From contig OX359250.1 in assembly GCA_947179485.1 (NCBI GenBank), positions 6,593,661 to 6,657,660 on the forward strand: a stretch of DNA of 64,000 nt, read 5' to 3'. A program made the translations under genes and the position numbers. Shown here in pieces: positions 48,101-62,800 of this stretch. The first letter of the stretch is position 1, and each line of letters begins with the position of its first letter. Under the pieces are notes generated by a model. It had not been told where the DNA came from. It searched no databases and saw only the letters and a list, made by a program, of their open reading frames with translations. The DNA comes from Allacma fusca (lineage: Eukaryota; Arthropoda; Collembola; Symphypleona; Sminthuridae).

Positions 48101-48350
48101 TACTTGGAATTATACTTGGAATTATACATGGAATTATACTTGGATTTAAACTTTCAATTTTACCTGAAAGTATACTTCAAATTATACTTATAATTATGCT
48201 TGGAATTAAACTTGGAATTATGCTTGGATTTTGCTTGGTATTGTACCTGGAATTATACTTGGAATTAAATTTGGAACTTAACTTGGAACTAAACTTGGAA
48301 TTTTACCAGGAATTGAGCTTTAAATGAAACTGTGCATTAAACTTTAAATG
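42166..48350 (+). repeat. Array C, first block: 12-bp satellite GAATTAAACTTG / GAATTATACTTG
   Basis: The array has a 12-bp period with core GGAATTAAACTTGGAATTATACTTGG. Units are more diverged than in A or B. Recurrent segments include TTTCAATTTTACCTGAAAG, TTGGTATTGTACCTGG and CCAGGAATTGAGCTTTAA, which mark a longer composite unit. The first 0.8 kb is closest to a plain 12-mer array; composite units dominate later. Open frames in several phases are periodicity artefacts without support as genes. The block ends at the solo LTR. Confidence 0.94.
44318..47230 (+). repeat. Array C tandem duplication, about 1,446-bp period
   Basis: 44,318-45,763 recurs at 45,764 to about 47,230. Landmarks pair at 1,446 bp (for example 44,903/46,349) and, after a 36-bp (three-unit) insertion in the second copy, at 1,482 bp (45,703/47,185). 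Identity looks very high outside that insertion. Confidence 0.88.
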
Positions 48351-48821
48351 TGTTACTTGTGATGTGGGATAATTGGCAATGACCAAGCTGGACCTTTCGG
48401 TTGTTAGGGCAATTGTGTGTGAGTATGCATGTGTGCCTGTAGCACTAAAGTTACGTTAATAGCTGTACTGTCTTACAATTAGTCTTACACTGATTGAGGA
48501 CTAAAAGGACAACCCACAGTTGTTTATTTTAACTTTATTGTTCAAACTCCTGTAACAAACAAGATGTGTTACACTCGATTAATGTAACAAGAGGAAAAAT
48601 GCTATGACCAGCAACAATGATGCTTACACCACTAACGATTCTCCACACTGACTCTTCCTCCGCGACCTATGTACATGATTCATGAGCAGACGGATCTGCC
48701 GAGGCGCGCTGGAAGATCTCACAACCTTGTGTAACATTACATCACTTCCACACAGAACATGCGATTCCAAACGTGTACATATAAACACACGTCTATAGAG
48801 AATGCTTAACTCAACAAAATG
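48346..48821. other. Target-site duplication AAATG flanking a solo LTR
   Basis: AAATG occurs at 48,346-48,350 and again at 48,817-48,821. With one copy and the 466 bp between them set aside, the satellite reads as the usual CTTTAAATGTAACTTGG of array C, found for example near 46,045. Confidence 0.9.
48351..48816 (-). mobile_element. Solo LTR (BEL/Pao- or Gypsy-like), 466 bp
   Basis: This is the only non-satellite sequence in array C. It starts TGTTAC and ends CTCAACA, giving TGTT...AACA inverted termini, and has 5-bp direct repeats (AAATG) on both sides. Two AATAAA signals lie on the minus strand (plus-strand TTTATT at 48,523 and 48,534), so minus is the likelier orientation. There is no internal region and no coding capacity, so it is the single-LTR residue of an element lost by LTR-LTR recombination. 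It shares no obvious sequence with the Gypsy LTRs of this window. The family call is tentative. Confidence 0.85.
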
Positions 48822-49235
48822 TAACTTGGAATTATGCTTGGATTTATGCTTGGTTTTGTACCTGGAATTACACTTGGAATTTTACTTGGAATTATACGTG
48901 GAATTATACTTGGACTTAAACTTCCAATTTTACCTGAAAGAATACTTCAAATTATACTTTAAATTAAACTAGGAATTAAGCTTGGAATTATACATGGAAT
49001 TATGCTTTGAATGAAACTTGGAATTAAACTTGGAATTAAGCTTGGATTTTGCTTGGTATTGTACCCGGAATTATACTTGGAATTATACTTGGAATTATAC
49101 TTCGAATTATACGTGGAATTATACTTGGATTTAAACTTTAAATTTTAACTGAAAGTATACTTCAAATTATACTTTGAGTTATACTTATATTTATGCTTCG
49201 AATTAAACTTCTAATTAAACTTGGAATTAAACTTA

Positions 49236-52200
49236 AATTATGCTTGGAATTATACTTGGAATTAAATTTGGAATTAAACGTCCATTTAACCTTGAAATTA
49301 ATTTTGGAATTAAATTTGAAACTAAACTTGGAACTAAGCTTGGAATTTTACTAGGAATTGAACTTTAAATGAAACTGTGAATTAAACTTTAAATGTAACT
49401 TGGAATTTAACTTGGAATTGTGCTTGGATTTTGATTGGTATTGTACCTGGAATTATACTTGGAATGATACTTGGTATGATTCTTGGAATTGAGCTCGGAA
49501 TTAAACTTGGACTTAAACTTTTAATTAAACTTGGAATTAAACTTTAAGTGAAACTTGGAATTAAACTTGGAATTCAACTTGGAAATAAATTTGGAATAAA
49601 ACTTGAAATTTTACTTGGAATTGAACTTTAAATGAAACTTTTAATTAAACTTTTAATTAAACTTGGAATTATGCTTGGATTTTGATTGGTATTGTACCTG
49701 GAATTATACTTGGAATTATACTTGAAATTTTACTCGGAATTATACGTGGAATTATACTTGGACTTAAACTTTCAATTATACCTCCAAGTATACTTCGAAT
49801 TATACTTTGAATTATACTTGGAATTAAGCTTGGAATTATACATGGAATTATGCTTGGATTTTCCTTGGTATTGTACCTGGAATTATACTTGGAATTATGC
49901 TTGGAATTATGCTTGGAATTATACGTGGAATTATACTTGGACTTAAACTTCCAATTTTACCTGAAGTATACTTCAAATTATACTTTAAATTAAACTAGGA
50001 ATTAAGCTTGGAATTATACATGGAATTATGCTTTGAATGAAACTTGGAATTAAACTTGGAATTAAGCTTGGATTTTGCTTGGTATTGTACCCGGAATTAT
50101 ACTTGGAATTATACTTGGAATTATACTTGGAATTATACTTCGAATTATACGTGGAATTATACTTGGATTTAAACTTTAAATTTTAACTGAAAGTATACTT
50201 CAAATTATACTTTGAATTATACTTATAATTATGCTTGGAATTAAACTTGGAATTATGCTTGGATTTTGCTTGGTATTGTACCTGGAATTATACTTGGAAT
50301 TAAATTTGGAACTAAACTTGGAACAAAACTTGGAATTTTACCAGGAATTGAGCTTTAAATGAAACTGTGCATTAAACGTTAAATGTAACTTGGAATTATG
50401 CTTGGATTTATGCTTGGTTTTGTACCTGGAATTATACTTGGAATTTTACTTGGAATTATACGTTGAATTATACTTGGACTTAAACTTCCAATTTTACCTG
50501 AAAGTATACTTCAAATTATACTTTAAATTAAACTAGAAATTAAGCTTGCAATTATACATGGAATTATGCTTTGAATGAAACTTGGAATTAAACTTGGAAT
50601 TATGCTTGGATTTTGATTGGTATTGTACCTGGAATTATGCTTGGAATTATACTTGAAATTTTACTTGGAATTATACGTGGAATTATACTTGGACTTAAAC
50701 TTTCAATTATAACTCAAAGTATACTTCAAATTATACTTTGAATTATACTTGGAATTATACTTGGAATTATACTTGGAATTATACTTGGATTTAAACTTTC
50801 AATTTTACCTGAAAGTATACTTCAAATTATACTTTGAATTATACTTATAAATATGCTTGGAATTAAACTTGGAATTATGCTTGGATTTTGCTTAGTATTG
50901 TACTTGGAATTATACTTGGAATTGAATTTGGAACTAAACTTGGAACTAAACTTGGAATTTTACCAGGAATTGAGCTTTAAATGAAACTGTGCATTAAACG
51001 TTAAATGTAACTTGGAATTATGCTTGGATTTATGCTTGGTTTTGTACCTGGAATTATACGTGGAATTATACTTGGACTTAATTTTTTATGTATAACTCAA
51101 AGTATACTTCAAATTATACTTTGAATTATACTTGGAATTCAGCTTGGAATTATACATGGAATTATGCTTTGAATGAAACTTGGAATTAAACTTGAAATTA
51201 AACTTGGAATTATGCTTGGAATTTTACTAGGAATTGAACTTTACATAAAACTGTGAATTAAACTTTAAATGTAACTTGCAATTTAACTTGGAATTATGCT
51301 TGGATTTTGCTTGGTATTGTACCTGGAATTATACTTGGAATTATGCTTGGAATTATACTTGGAATTATACGTGGAATTATACTTGGATTTAAACTTTCAA
51401 TTTTACCTGAAAGTATACTTCAAATTATACTTGGAATTATACTTGGATTTAAACTTTCAATTTTACCTGAAAGTATACTTCAAATTATACTTATAATTAT
51501 GCTTGGAATTAAACTTGGAATTATGGTTGGATTTTGCTTGGTTTTGTACCTGGAAATATACTTGGAATTAAACTTTTAATTAAACTTGGAATTAAACTTT
51601 AAATGAAACTTGGAATTAAACTTGGAATTAAACTTGGAAATAAATTTGGAATAAAACTTGAAATTTTACTTGGAATTGAACTTTAAATGAAACTTTTAAT
51701 TAAACTTTTAATTAAACCTGGAATTATGCTTGGATTTTGATTGGTATTGTACCTGGAATTATACTTGGAATTATACTTGAAATTTTACTTGGAATTATAC
51801 GTGGAATTATACTTGGAATTAAGCTTGGAATTATACATGGAATTATGCTTTGAATGAAACTTGGAATTAAACTTGGAATTATGCTTGGATTTTGCTTGGT
51901 ATTGTACCTGAAATTATACTTGGAATTATACTTGGAATTATACGTGGAATTATACTTGGATTTAAACTTTCAAATTTACCTGAAAGTATACTTCAAATTA
52001 TACTTGGAATTATACTTGGAATTATACGTGGAATTATACTTGGAATTATACGTGGAATTATACTTGGATTTAAACTTTCAAATTTACCTGAAAGTATACT
52101 TCAAATTATACTTGGAATTATACTTGGAATTATACTTGGAATTATACTTGGAATTATACTTGGATTTAAACTTTCAATTTTACCTGAAAGTATACTTCAA

Positions 52201-53640
52201 ATTATACTTTGAATTATACTTATAATTATGCTTGGAATTAAACTTGGAATTATGCTTGGATTTTGCTTAGTATTGTACCTGGAATTATACTTGGAATTGA
52301 ATTTGGAACTAAACTTGGAACTAAACTTGGAATTTTACCAGGAATTGAGCTTTAAATGAAACTGTGCATTAAACGTTAAATGTAACTTGGAATTATGCTT
52401 GGATTTATGCTTGGTTTTGTACCTGGAATTATACGTGGAATTATACTTGGATTTAAACTTTCAATTTTACCTGAAAGTATACTTCAAATTATACTTTGAA
52501 TTATACTTATAATTATGCTTGGAATTAAACTTGAAATTAAACTTGGAATTATGCTTGGAATTTTACTAGGAATTGAACTTTAAATGAAACTGTGAATTAA
52601 ACTTTAAATGTAACTTGCAATTTAACTTGGAATTGGGCTTGGATTTTGATTGGTATTGTACCTGGAATTATACTTGGAATTATACTTGAAATTTTACTCG
52701 GAATTATACGTGGAATTATACTTGGACTTAATTTTTCAATTATAACTCAAAGTATACTTCAAATTATACTTTGAATTATACTTGGAATTAAGCTTGGAAT
52801 TATACATGGAATTATGCTTTGAATGAAACTTGGAATTAAACTTGAAATTAAACTTGGAATTTTGCTTGGAATTTTACTAGAAATTGAACTTTACATGAAA
52901 CTGTGAATTAAACTTTAAATGTAACTTGCTATTTAACTTGGAATTATGCTTGGATTTTGCTTGGTATTGTACCTGGAATTATACTTGGAATTATGCTTGG
53001 AATTATACTTGGAATTATACGTGGAATTATACTTGGATTTAAACTTTCAATTTTACCTGAAAGTATACTTCAAATTATACTTGGAATTATACTTGGATTT
53101 AAACTTTCAATTTTACCTGAAAGTATACTTCAAATTATACTTTGAATTATACTTATAATTATGCTTGGAATTAAACTTGGAATTATGGTTGGATTTTGCT
53201 TGGTTTTGTACCTGGAATTATACTTGGAGTTAAACTTTTAATGAAATTTGGAAATAAACTTAAACTGAAACTTGGAATTAAACTTGGAATTAAACTTGGA
53301 AATAAATTTGGAATAAAACTTGAAATTTTACTTGGAATTGAACTTTAAATGAAACTTTTAATTAAACTTTTAATTAAACCTGGAATTATGCTTGGATTTT
53401 GATTGGTATTGTACCTGGAATTATACTTGGAATTATGCTTGGAATTATACGTGGAATTATACGTGGAATTATACTTGGATTTAAACTTTCAAAATTACCT
53501 GAAAGTATACTTCAAATTATACTTGGAATTATACTTGGAATTATACTTGGAATTATACTTGGATTTAAACTTTCAATTTTACCTGAAAGTATACTTCAAA
53601 TTATACTTTGAATTATACTTATAATTATGCTTGGAATTAA
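49236..53640 (+). repeat. Array C segmental duplication, copy 1 (5,879-bp offset)
   Basis: Matches 55,115 to about 59,520. Landmarks pair at exactly 5,879 bp (49,686/55,565, 51,296/57,175, 51,854/57,733, 52,946/58,825 and 53,399/59,278). Shared rare segments, such as GAATTAAACGTCCATTTAACC and a TTTTTTATGTATAACTC variant, show true copying. Only scattered substitutions differ. Confidence 0.92.
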
Positions 53641-54905
53641 ACTTGGAATTAAACTTGGAAATAAATTTGGAAAAAACTTGAAATTTTACTTGGAATTGAA
53701 CTTTAAATGAAACTTTTAATTAAACTTTTAATTAAACTTGGAATTATGCTTGGAATTTGATTGGTATTGCACCTGGAATTATACTTGGAATAATACTTGA
53801 AATTTTACTCGGAATTATACGTGGAATTATACTTGGACTTAATTTTTCAATTATAACTCAAAGTATACTTCAAATTATACTTTGAATTATACTTGGAATT
53901 AAGCTTGGAATTATACATGGAATTATGCTTTGAATGAAACTTGGAATTAAACTTGAAATTAAACTTGGAATTTTGCTTGGAATTTTACTAGAAATTGAAC
54001 TTTACATGAAACTGTGAATTAAACTTTAAATGTAACTTGCTATTTAACTTGGAATTATGCTTGGATTTTGCTTGGTATTGTACCTGGAATTATACTTGGA
54101 ATTATGCTTGGAATTATACTTGGAATTATACGTGGAATTATACTTGGATTTAAACTTTCAATTTTACCTGAAAGTATACTTCAAATTATACTTGGAATTA
54201 TACTTGGATTTAAACTTTCAATTTTACCTGAAAGTATACTTCAAATTATACTTTGAATTATACTTATAATTATGCTTGGAATTAAACTTGGAATTATGGT
54301 TGGATTTTGCTTGGTTTTGTACCTGGAATTATACTTGGAGTTAAACTTTTAATGAAATTTGGAATTAAACTTTAAATGAAACTTGGAATTAAACTTGGAA
54401 TTAAACTTGGAAATAAATTTGGAATAAAACTTGAAATTTTACTTGGAATTGAACTTTAAATGAAACTTTTAATTAAACTTTTAATTAAACCTGGAATTAT
54501 GCTTGGATTTTGATTGGTATTGTACCTGGAATTATACTTGGAATTATGCTTGGAATTATACGTGGAATTATACGTGGAATTATACTTGGATTTAAACTTT
54601 CAAAATTACCTGAAAGTATACTTCAAATTATACTTGGAATTATACTTGGAATTATACTTGGAATTATACTTGGATTTAAACTTTCAATTTTACCTGAAAG
54701 TATACTTCAAATTATACTTTGAATTATACTTATAATTATGCTTGGAATTAAACTTGGAATTAAACTTGGAAATAAATTTGGAAAAAACTTGAAATTTTAC
54801 TTGGAATTGAACTTTAAATGAAACTTTTAATTAAACTTTTAATTAAACTTGGAATTATGCTTGGAATTTGATTGGTATTGCACCTGGAATTATACTTGGA
54901 ATAAT
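52684..54905 (+). repeat. Array C tandem duplication, 1,111-bp period
   Basis: 52,684-53,794 and 53,795-54,905 are near-identical (landmarks 52,946/54,057 and 53,399/54,510). The length is not a multiple of 12, so some internal units are off-length. The homologous part of the 5.9-kb partner has only one copy. Confidence 0.9.
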
Positions 54906-55114
54906 ACTTGAAATTTTACTTGGAATTATACGTGGAACTTTACTTGGACTTAAACTTTCAATTATAATTCAAAGTATACTTCAAATTATACTTTGAATTA
55001 TACTTGGAATTAAGCTTGGAATTATACATGGAATTATGCTTTGAATGAAACTTGGAATTAAACTTGGAATTATGCTTGGATTTTGCTTGGTATTGTACCT
55101 GGAATTATACTTGG

Positions 55115-58100
55115 AATTATGCTTGGAATTATACTTGGAATTAAATTTGGAATTAAACGTCCATTTAACCTTGAAATTAATTTTGGAATTAAATTTGAAA
55201 CTAAACTTGGAACTAAGCTTGGAATTTTACTAGGAATTGAACTTTAAATGAAACTGTGAATTAAACTTTAAATGTAACTTGGAATTTAACTTGGAATTGT
55301 GCTTGGATTTTGATTGGTATTGTACCTGGAATTATACTTGGAATGATACTTGGTATGATTCTTGGAATTGAGCTCGGAATTAAACTTGGACTTAAACTTT
55401 TAATTAAACTTGGAATTAAACTTTAAGTGAAACTTGGAATTAAACTTGGAATTCAACTTGGAAATAAATTTGGAATAAAACTTGAAATTTTACTTGGAAT
55501 TGAACTTTAAATGAAACTTTTAATTAAACTTTTAATTAAACTTGGAATTATGCTTGGATTTTGATTGGTATTGTTCCTGGAATTATACTTGGAATTATAC
55601 TTGAAATTTTACTCGGAATTATACGTGGAATTATACTTGGACTTAAACTTTCAATTATACCTCCAAGTATACTTCGAATTATACTTTGAATTATACTTGG
55701 AATTAAGCTTGGAATTATACATGGAATTATGCTTGGATTTTCCTTGGTATTGTACCTGGAATTATACTTGGAATTATGCTTGGAATTATGCTTGGAATTA
55801 TACGTGGAATTATACTTGGACTTAAACTTCCAATTTTACCTGAAGTATACTTCAAATTATACTTTAAATTAAACTAGGAATTAAGCTTGGAATTATACAT
55901 GGAATTATGCTTTGAATGAAACTTGGAATTAAACTTGGAATTAAGCTTGGATTTTGCTTGGTATTGTACCCGGAATTATACTTGGAATTATACTTGGAAT
56001 TATACTTGGAATTATACTTCGAATTATACGTGGAATTATACTTGGATTTAAACTTTAAATTTTAACTGAAAGTATACTTCAAATTATACTTTGAATTATA
56101 CTTATAATTATGCTTGGAATTAAACTTGGAATTATGCTTGGATTTTGCTTGGTATTGTACCTGGAATTATACTTGGAATTAAATTTGGAACTAAACTTGG
56201 AACAAAACTTGGATTTTTACCAGGAATTGAGCTTTAAATGAAACTGTGCATTAAACGTTAAATGTAACTTGGAATTATGCTTGGATTTATGCTTGGTTTT
56301 GTACCTGGAATTATACTTGGAATTTTACTTGGAATTATACGTTGAATTATACTTGGACTTAAACTTCCAATTTTACCTGAAAGTATACTTCAAATTATAC
56401 TTTAAATTAAACTAGAAATTAAGCTTGCAATTATACATGGAATTATGCTTTGAATGAAACTTGGAATTAAACTTGGAATTATGCTTGGATTTTGATTGAT
56501 ATTGTACCTGGAATTATGCTTGGAATTATACTTGAAATTTTACTTGGAATTATACGTGGAATTATACTTGGACTTAAACTTTCAATTATAACTCAAAGTA
56601 TACTTCAAATTATACTTTGAATTATACTTGGAATTATACTTGGAATTATACTTGGAATTATACTTGGATTTAAACTTTCAATTTTACCTGAAAGTATACT
56701 TCAAATTATATTTTGAATTATACTTATAAATATGCTTGGAATTAAACTTGGAATTATGCTTGGATTTTGCTTAGTATTGTACTTGGAATTATACTTGGAA
56801 TTGAATTTGGAACTAAACTTGGAACTAAACTTGGAATTTTACCAGGAATTGAGCTTTAAATGAAACTGTGCATTAAACGTTAAATGTAACTTGGAATTAT
56901 GCTTGGATTTATGCTTGGTTTTGTACCTGGAATTATACGTGGAATTATACTTGGACTTAATTTTTTATGTATAACTCAAAGTATACTTCAAATTATACTT
57001 TGAATTATACTTGGAATTAAGCTTGGAATTATACATGGAATTATGCTTTGAATGAAACTTGGAATTAAACTTGAAATTAAACTTGGAATTATGCTTGGAA
57101 TTTTACTAGGAATTGAACTTTACATAAAACTGTGAATTAAACTTTAAATGTAACTTGCAATTTAACTTGGAATTATGCTTGGATTTTGCTTGGTATTGTA
57201 CCTGGAATTATACTTGGAATTATGCTTGGAATTATACTTGGAATTATACGTGGAATTATACTTGGATTTAAACTTTCAATTTTACCTGAAAGTATACTTC
57301 AAATTATACTTGGAATTATACTTGGATTTAAACTTTCAATTTTACCTGAAAGTATACTTCAAATTATACTTATAATTATGCTTGGAATTAAACTTGGAAT
57401 TATGGTTGGATTTTGCTTGGTTTTGTACCTGGAAATATACTTGGAATTAAACTTTTAATTAAACTTGGAATTAAACTTTAAATGAAACTTGGAATTAAAC
57501 TTGGAATTAAACTTGGAAATAAATTTGGAATAAAACTTGAAATTTTACTTGGAATTGAACTTTAAATGAAACTTTTAATTAAACTTTTAATTAAACCTGG
57601 AATTATGCTTGGATTTTGATTGGTATTGTACCTGGAATTATACTTGGAATTATACTTGAAATTTTACTTGGAATTATACGTGGAATTATACTTGGAATTA
57701 AGCTTGGAATTATACATGGAATTATGCTTTGAATGAAACTTGGAATTAAACTTGGAATTATGCTTGGATTTTGCTTGGTATTGTACCTGGAATTATACTT
57801 GGAATTATACTTGGAATTATACGTGGAATTATACTTGGATTTAAACTTTCAAATTTACCTGAAAGTATACTTCAAATTATACTTGGAATTATACTTGGAA
57901 TTATACGTGGAATTATACTTGGAATTATACGTGGAATTATACTTGGATTTAAACTTTCAAATTTACCTGAAAGTATACTTCAAATTATACTTGGAATTAT
58001 ACTTGGAATTATACTTGGAATTATACTTGGAATTATACTTGGATTTAAACTTTCAATTTTACCTGAAAGTATACTTCAAATTATACTTTGAATTATACTT

Positions 58101-59520
58101 ATAATTATGCTTGGAATTAAACTTGGAATTATGCTTGGATTTTGCTTAGTATTGTACCTGGAATTATACTTGGAATTGAATTTGGAACTAAACTTGGAAC
58201 TAAACTTGGAATTTTACCAGGAATTGAGCTTTAAATGAAACTGTGCATTAAACGTTAAATGTAACTTGGAATTATGCTTGGATTTATGCTTGGTTTTGTA
58301 CCTGGAATTATACGTGGAATTATACTTGGATTTAAACTTTCAATTTTACCTGAAAGTATACTTCAAATTATACTTTGAATTATACTTATAATTATGCTTG
58401 GAATTAAACTTGAAATTAAACTTGGAATTATGCTTGGAATTTTACTAGGAATTGAACTTTAAATGAAACTGTGAATTAAACTTTAAATGTAACTTGCAAT
58501 TTAACTTGGAATTGGGCTTGGATTTTGATTGGTATTGTACCTGGAATTATACTTGGAATTATACTTGAAATTTTACTCGGAATTATACGTGGAATTATAC
58601 TTGGACTTAATTTTTCAATTATAACTCAAAGTATACTTCAAATTATACTTTGAATTATACTTGGAATTAAGCTTGGAATTATACATGGAATTATGCTTTG
58701 AATGAAACTTGGAATTAAACTTGAAATTAAACTTGGAATTTTGCTTGGAATTTTACTAGAAATTGAACTTTACATGAAACTGTGAATTAAACTTTAAATG
58801 TAACTTGCTATTTAACTTGGAATTATGCTTGGATTTTGCTTGGTATTGTACCTGGAATTATACTTGGAATTATGCTTGGAATTATACTTGGAATTATACG
58901 TGGAATTATACTTGGATTTAAACTTTCAATTTTACCTGAAAGTATACTTCAAATTATACTTGGAATTATACTTGGATTTAAACTTTCAATTTTACCTGAA
59001 AGTATACTTCAAATTATACTTTGAATTATACTTATAATTATGCTTGGAATTAAACTTGGAATTATGGTTGGATTTTGCTTGGTTTTGTACCTGGAATTAT
59101 ACTTGGAGTTAAACTTTTAATGAAATTTGGAATTAAACTTTAAATGAAACTTGGAATTAAACTTGGAATTAAACTTGGAAATAAATTTGGAATAAAACTT
59201 GAAATTTTACTTGGAATTGAACTTTAAATGAAACTTTTAATTAAACTTTTAATTAAACCTGGAATTATGCTTGGATTTTGATTGGTATTGTACCTGGAAT
59301 TATACTTGGAATTATGCTTGGAATTATACGTGGAATTATACGTGGAATTATACTTGGATTTAAACTTTCAAAATTACCTGAAAGTATACTTGGAATTATA
59401 CTTGGAATTATACTTGGAATTATACTTGGAATTATACTTGGATTTAAACTTTCAATTTTACCTGAAAGTATACTTCAAATTATACTTTGAATTATACTTA
59501 TAATTATGCTTGGAATTAAA
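55115..59520 (+). repeat. Array C segmental duplication, copy 2 (5,879-bp offset)
   Basis: Second copy of 49,236-53,640. It continues past 59,520 with the downstream 1,111-bp block only once, where copy 1 has it twice. It begins exactly where copy 1's tract ends, so the two are in tandem. Confidence 0.92.
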
Positions 59521-59812
59521 CTTGGAATTAAACTTGGAAATAAATTTGGAAAAAACTTGAAATTTTACTTGGAATTGAACTTTAAATGAAACTTTTAATT
59601 AAACTTTTAATTAAACTTGGAATTATGCTTGGAATTTGATTGGTATTGCACCTGGAATTATACTTGGAATAATACTTGAAATTTTACTTGGAATTATACG
59701 TGGAACTTTACTTGGACTTAAACTTTCAATTATAATTCAAAGTATACTTCAAATTATACTTTGAATTATACTTGGAATTAAGCTTGGAATTATACATGGA
59801 ATTATGCTTTGA

Positions 59813-62800
59813 ATGAAACTTGGAATTAAACTTGGAATTATGCTTGGATTTTGCTTGGTATTGTACCTGGAATTATACTTGGAATTATACTGGGAATTAT
59901 GCTTGGAATTATACGTGGAATTATACTTGGATTCAAACTTTCAAATTTACCTGAAAGTATACTTCAAATTATACTTGGAATTATACTTGGAATTATACTT
60001 GGAATTATACTTGGAATTATACTTGGATTTAAACTTTCAATTTTACCTGAAAGTATACTTCAAATTATACTTTGAATTATACTGATAATTATGCTTGGAA
60101 TTAAACTTGGAATTATGCTTGGATTTTGCTTGGTATTGTACCTGGAATTATACTTGGAATTAAATTTGGAACTAAACTTGGAACTTAACTTGGAATTTTA
60201 CCAGGAATTGAGCTTTAAATGAAACTGTGCATTAAACTTTAAATGTAACTTGGAATTATACTTGGAATTTTAATTGGACTTAAACTTCCAATTTTACCTG
60301 AAGTATACTTCAAATTATACTTTAAATTAAACAAAGAATTGGGCTTGGAATTATACATGGAATTATGCTTTGAATGAAACTTTTAATTAAACCTGGAATT
60401 ATGCTTGGATTTTGCTTGGTATTGTACCTGGAATTATTTTTGGAATTATACTTGAAATTTTACTTGGAATTATACGTGGAATTATACTTGGACTTAAACT
60501 TTCAATTATAACTCTAAGTATACTTCAAATTATACTTTGAATTATACTTGGAATTATACTTGAAATTTTACTTGGAATTATACGTGGAACTTTACTTGGA
60601 CTTAAACTTTCAATTATAACTCAAAGTATACTTCAAATTATACTTTGAATTATACTTGGAATTAAGCTTGGAATTATGCATGGAATTATGCTTTGAATGA
60701 AACTTGGAATTAAACTTGGAATAATGCTTGGATTTTGCTTGGTATTGTACCTGGAATTATACCTGGAATTATACTTGGAATTATACTTGGAATTATACGT
60801 GGAATTATACTTGGATTTAAACTTTCAATTTTACCTGAAAGTATACTTCAAATTATACTTTGAATTATACTTATAATTATGCTTGGAATTAAACTTGGAA
60901 TTATGCTTGGATTTTTCTTGGTATTGTACCTGGAATTATACTTGGAATTAAATTTGGAACTAAACTTGGAACTAAACTTGGAATTTTACCAGGAATTGAG
61001 CTTTAAATGAAACTGTGCATTAAACTTTAAATGTAACTTGGAATTATGCTTGGAATTATGCTTGGATTTATGCTTGGTTTTGTACCTGGAATTATACTTG
61101 GAATTTTACTTGGAATTATACGTGGAATTATACTTGGACTTAAACTTCCAATTTTACCTGAAGTATACTTCAAATTATACTTTAAATTAAACTAGGAATT
61201 GGGCTTGGAATTATACATGGAATTATGCTTTGAATGAAACTTGGAATTAAACTTGGAATTTTGCTTGGATTATGCTTGGTATTGTACCTGGAATTATACT
61301 TGGAATTATACTTGGAATTATACTTGGAATTATACTTGGAATTATACGTGGAATTATACTTGGATTTAAACTTTCAATTTTACCTGAAAGTATACTTCAA
61401 ATTATACTTTGAATTATACTTATAATTATGCTTGGAATTAAACTTGCAATTAAACTTGGAATTATACTTGGAATTATACTTGAAATTTTACTCGGAATTA
61501 TTCGTGGAATTATACTTGGACTTAAACTTTCAATTATAACTCAAAGTATACTTCAAATTATACTTTGAATTATACTTGGAATTAAGCTTGGAATTATACA
61601 TGGAATTATGCTTTGAATGAAACTTGGAATGAAACTTGGAATTATGCTTGGATTTTGCTTGGTATTGTACCTGGAATTATACTTGGAATTATACTGGGAA
61701 TTATGCTTGGAATTATACGTGGAATTATACTTGGATTCAAACTTTCAAATTTACCTGAAAGTATACTTCAAATTATACTTGGAATTATACTTGGAATTAT
61801 ACTTGGAATTATACTTGGAATTATACTTGGATTTAAACTTTCAATTTTACCTGAAAGTATACTTCAAATTATACTTTGAATTATACTGATAATTATGCTT
61901 GGAATTAAACTTGGAATTATGCTTGGATTTTGCTTGGTATTGTACCTGGAATTATACTTGGAATTAAATTTGGAACTAAACTTGGAACTTAACTTGGAAT
62001 TTTACCAGGAATTGAGCTTTAAATGAAACTGTGCATTAAACTTTAAATGTAACTTGGAATTATACTTGGAATTTTAATTGGACTTAAACTTCCAATTTTA
62101 CCTGAAGTATACTTCAAATTATACTTTAAATTAAACAAAGAATTGGGCTTGGAATTATACATGGAATTATGCTTTGAATGAAACTTTTAATTAAACCTGG
62201 AATTATGCTTGGATTTTGCTTGGTATTGTACCTGGAATTATTTTTGGAATTATACTTGAAATTTTACTTGGAATTATACGTGGAATTATACTTGGACTTA
62301 AACTTTCAATTATAACTCTAAGTATACTTCAAATTATACTTTGAATTATACTTGGAATTATACTTGAAATTTTACTTGGAATTATACGTGGAACTTTACT
62401 TGGACTTAAACTTTCAATTATAACTCAAAGTATACTTCAAATTATACTTTGAATTATACTTGGAATTAAGCTTGGAATTATGCATGGAATTATGCTTTGA
62501 ATGAAACTTGGAATTAAACTTGGAATAATGCTTGGATTTTGCTTGGTATTGTACCTGGAATTATACTTGGAATTATACTTGGAATTATACTTGGAATTAT
62601 ACGTGGAATTATACTTGGATTTAAACTTTCAATTTTACCTGAAAGTATACTTCAAATTATACTTTGAATTATACTTATAATTATGCTTGGAATTAAACTT
62701 GGAATTATGCTTGGATTTTTCTTGGTATTGTACCTGGAATTATACTTGGAATTAAATTTGGAACTAAACTTGGAACTAAACTTGGAATTTTACCAGGAAT

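Noticed and set aside
48351-48816. A host gene fragment or promoter in the 466-bp unique island
   Set aside because: There is no coding frame of note. The TGTT...AACA ends and 5-bp direct repeats fit a solo LTR precisely.
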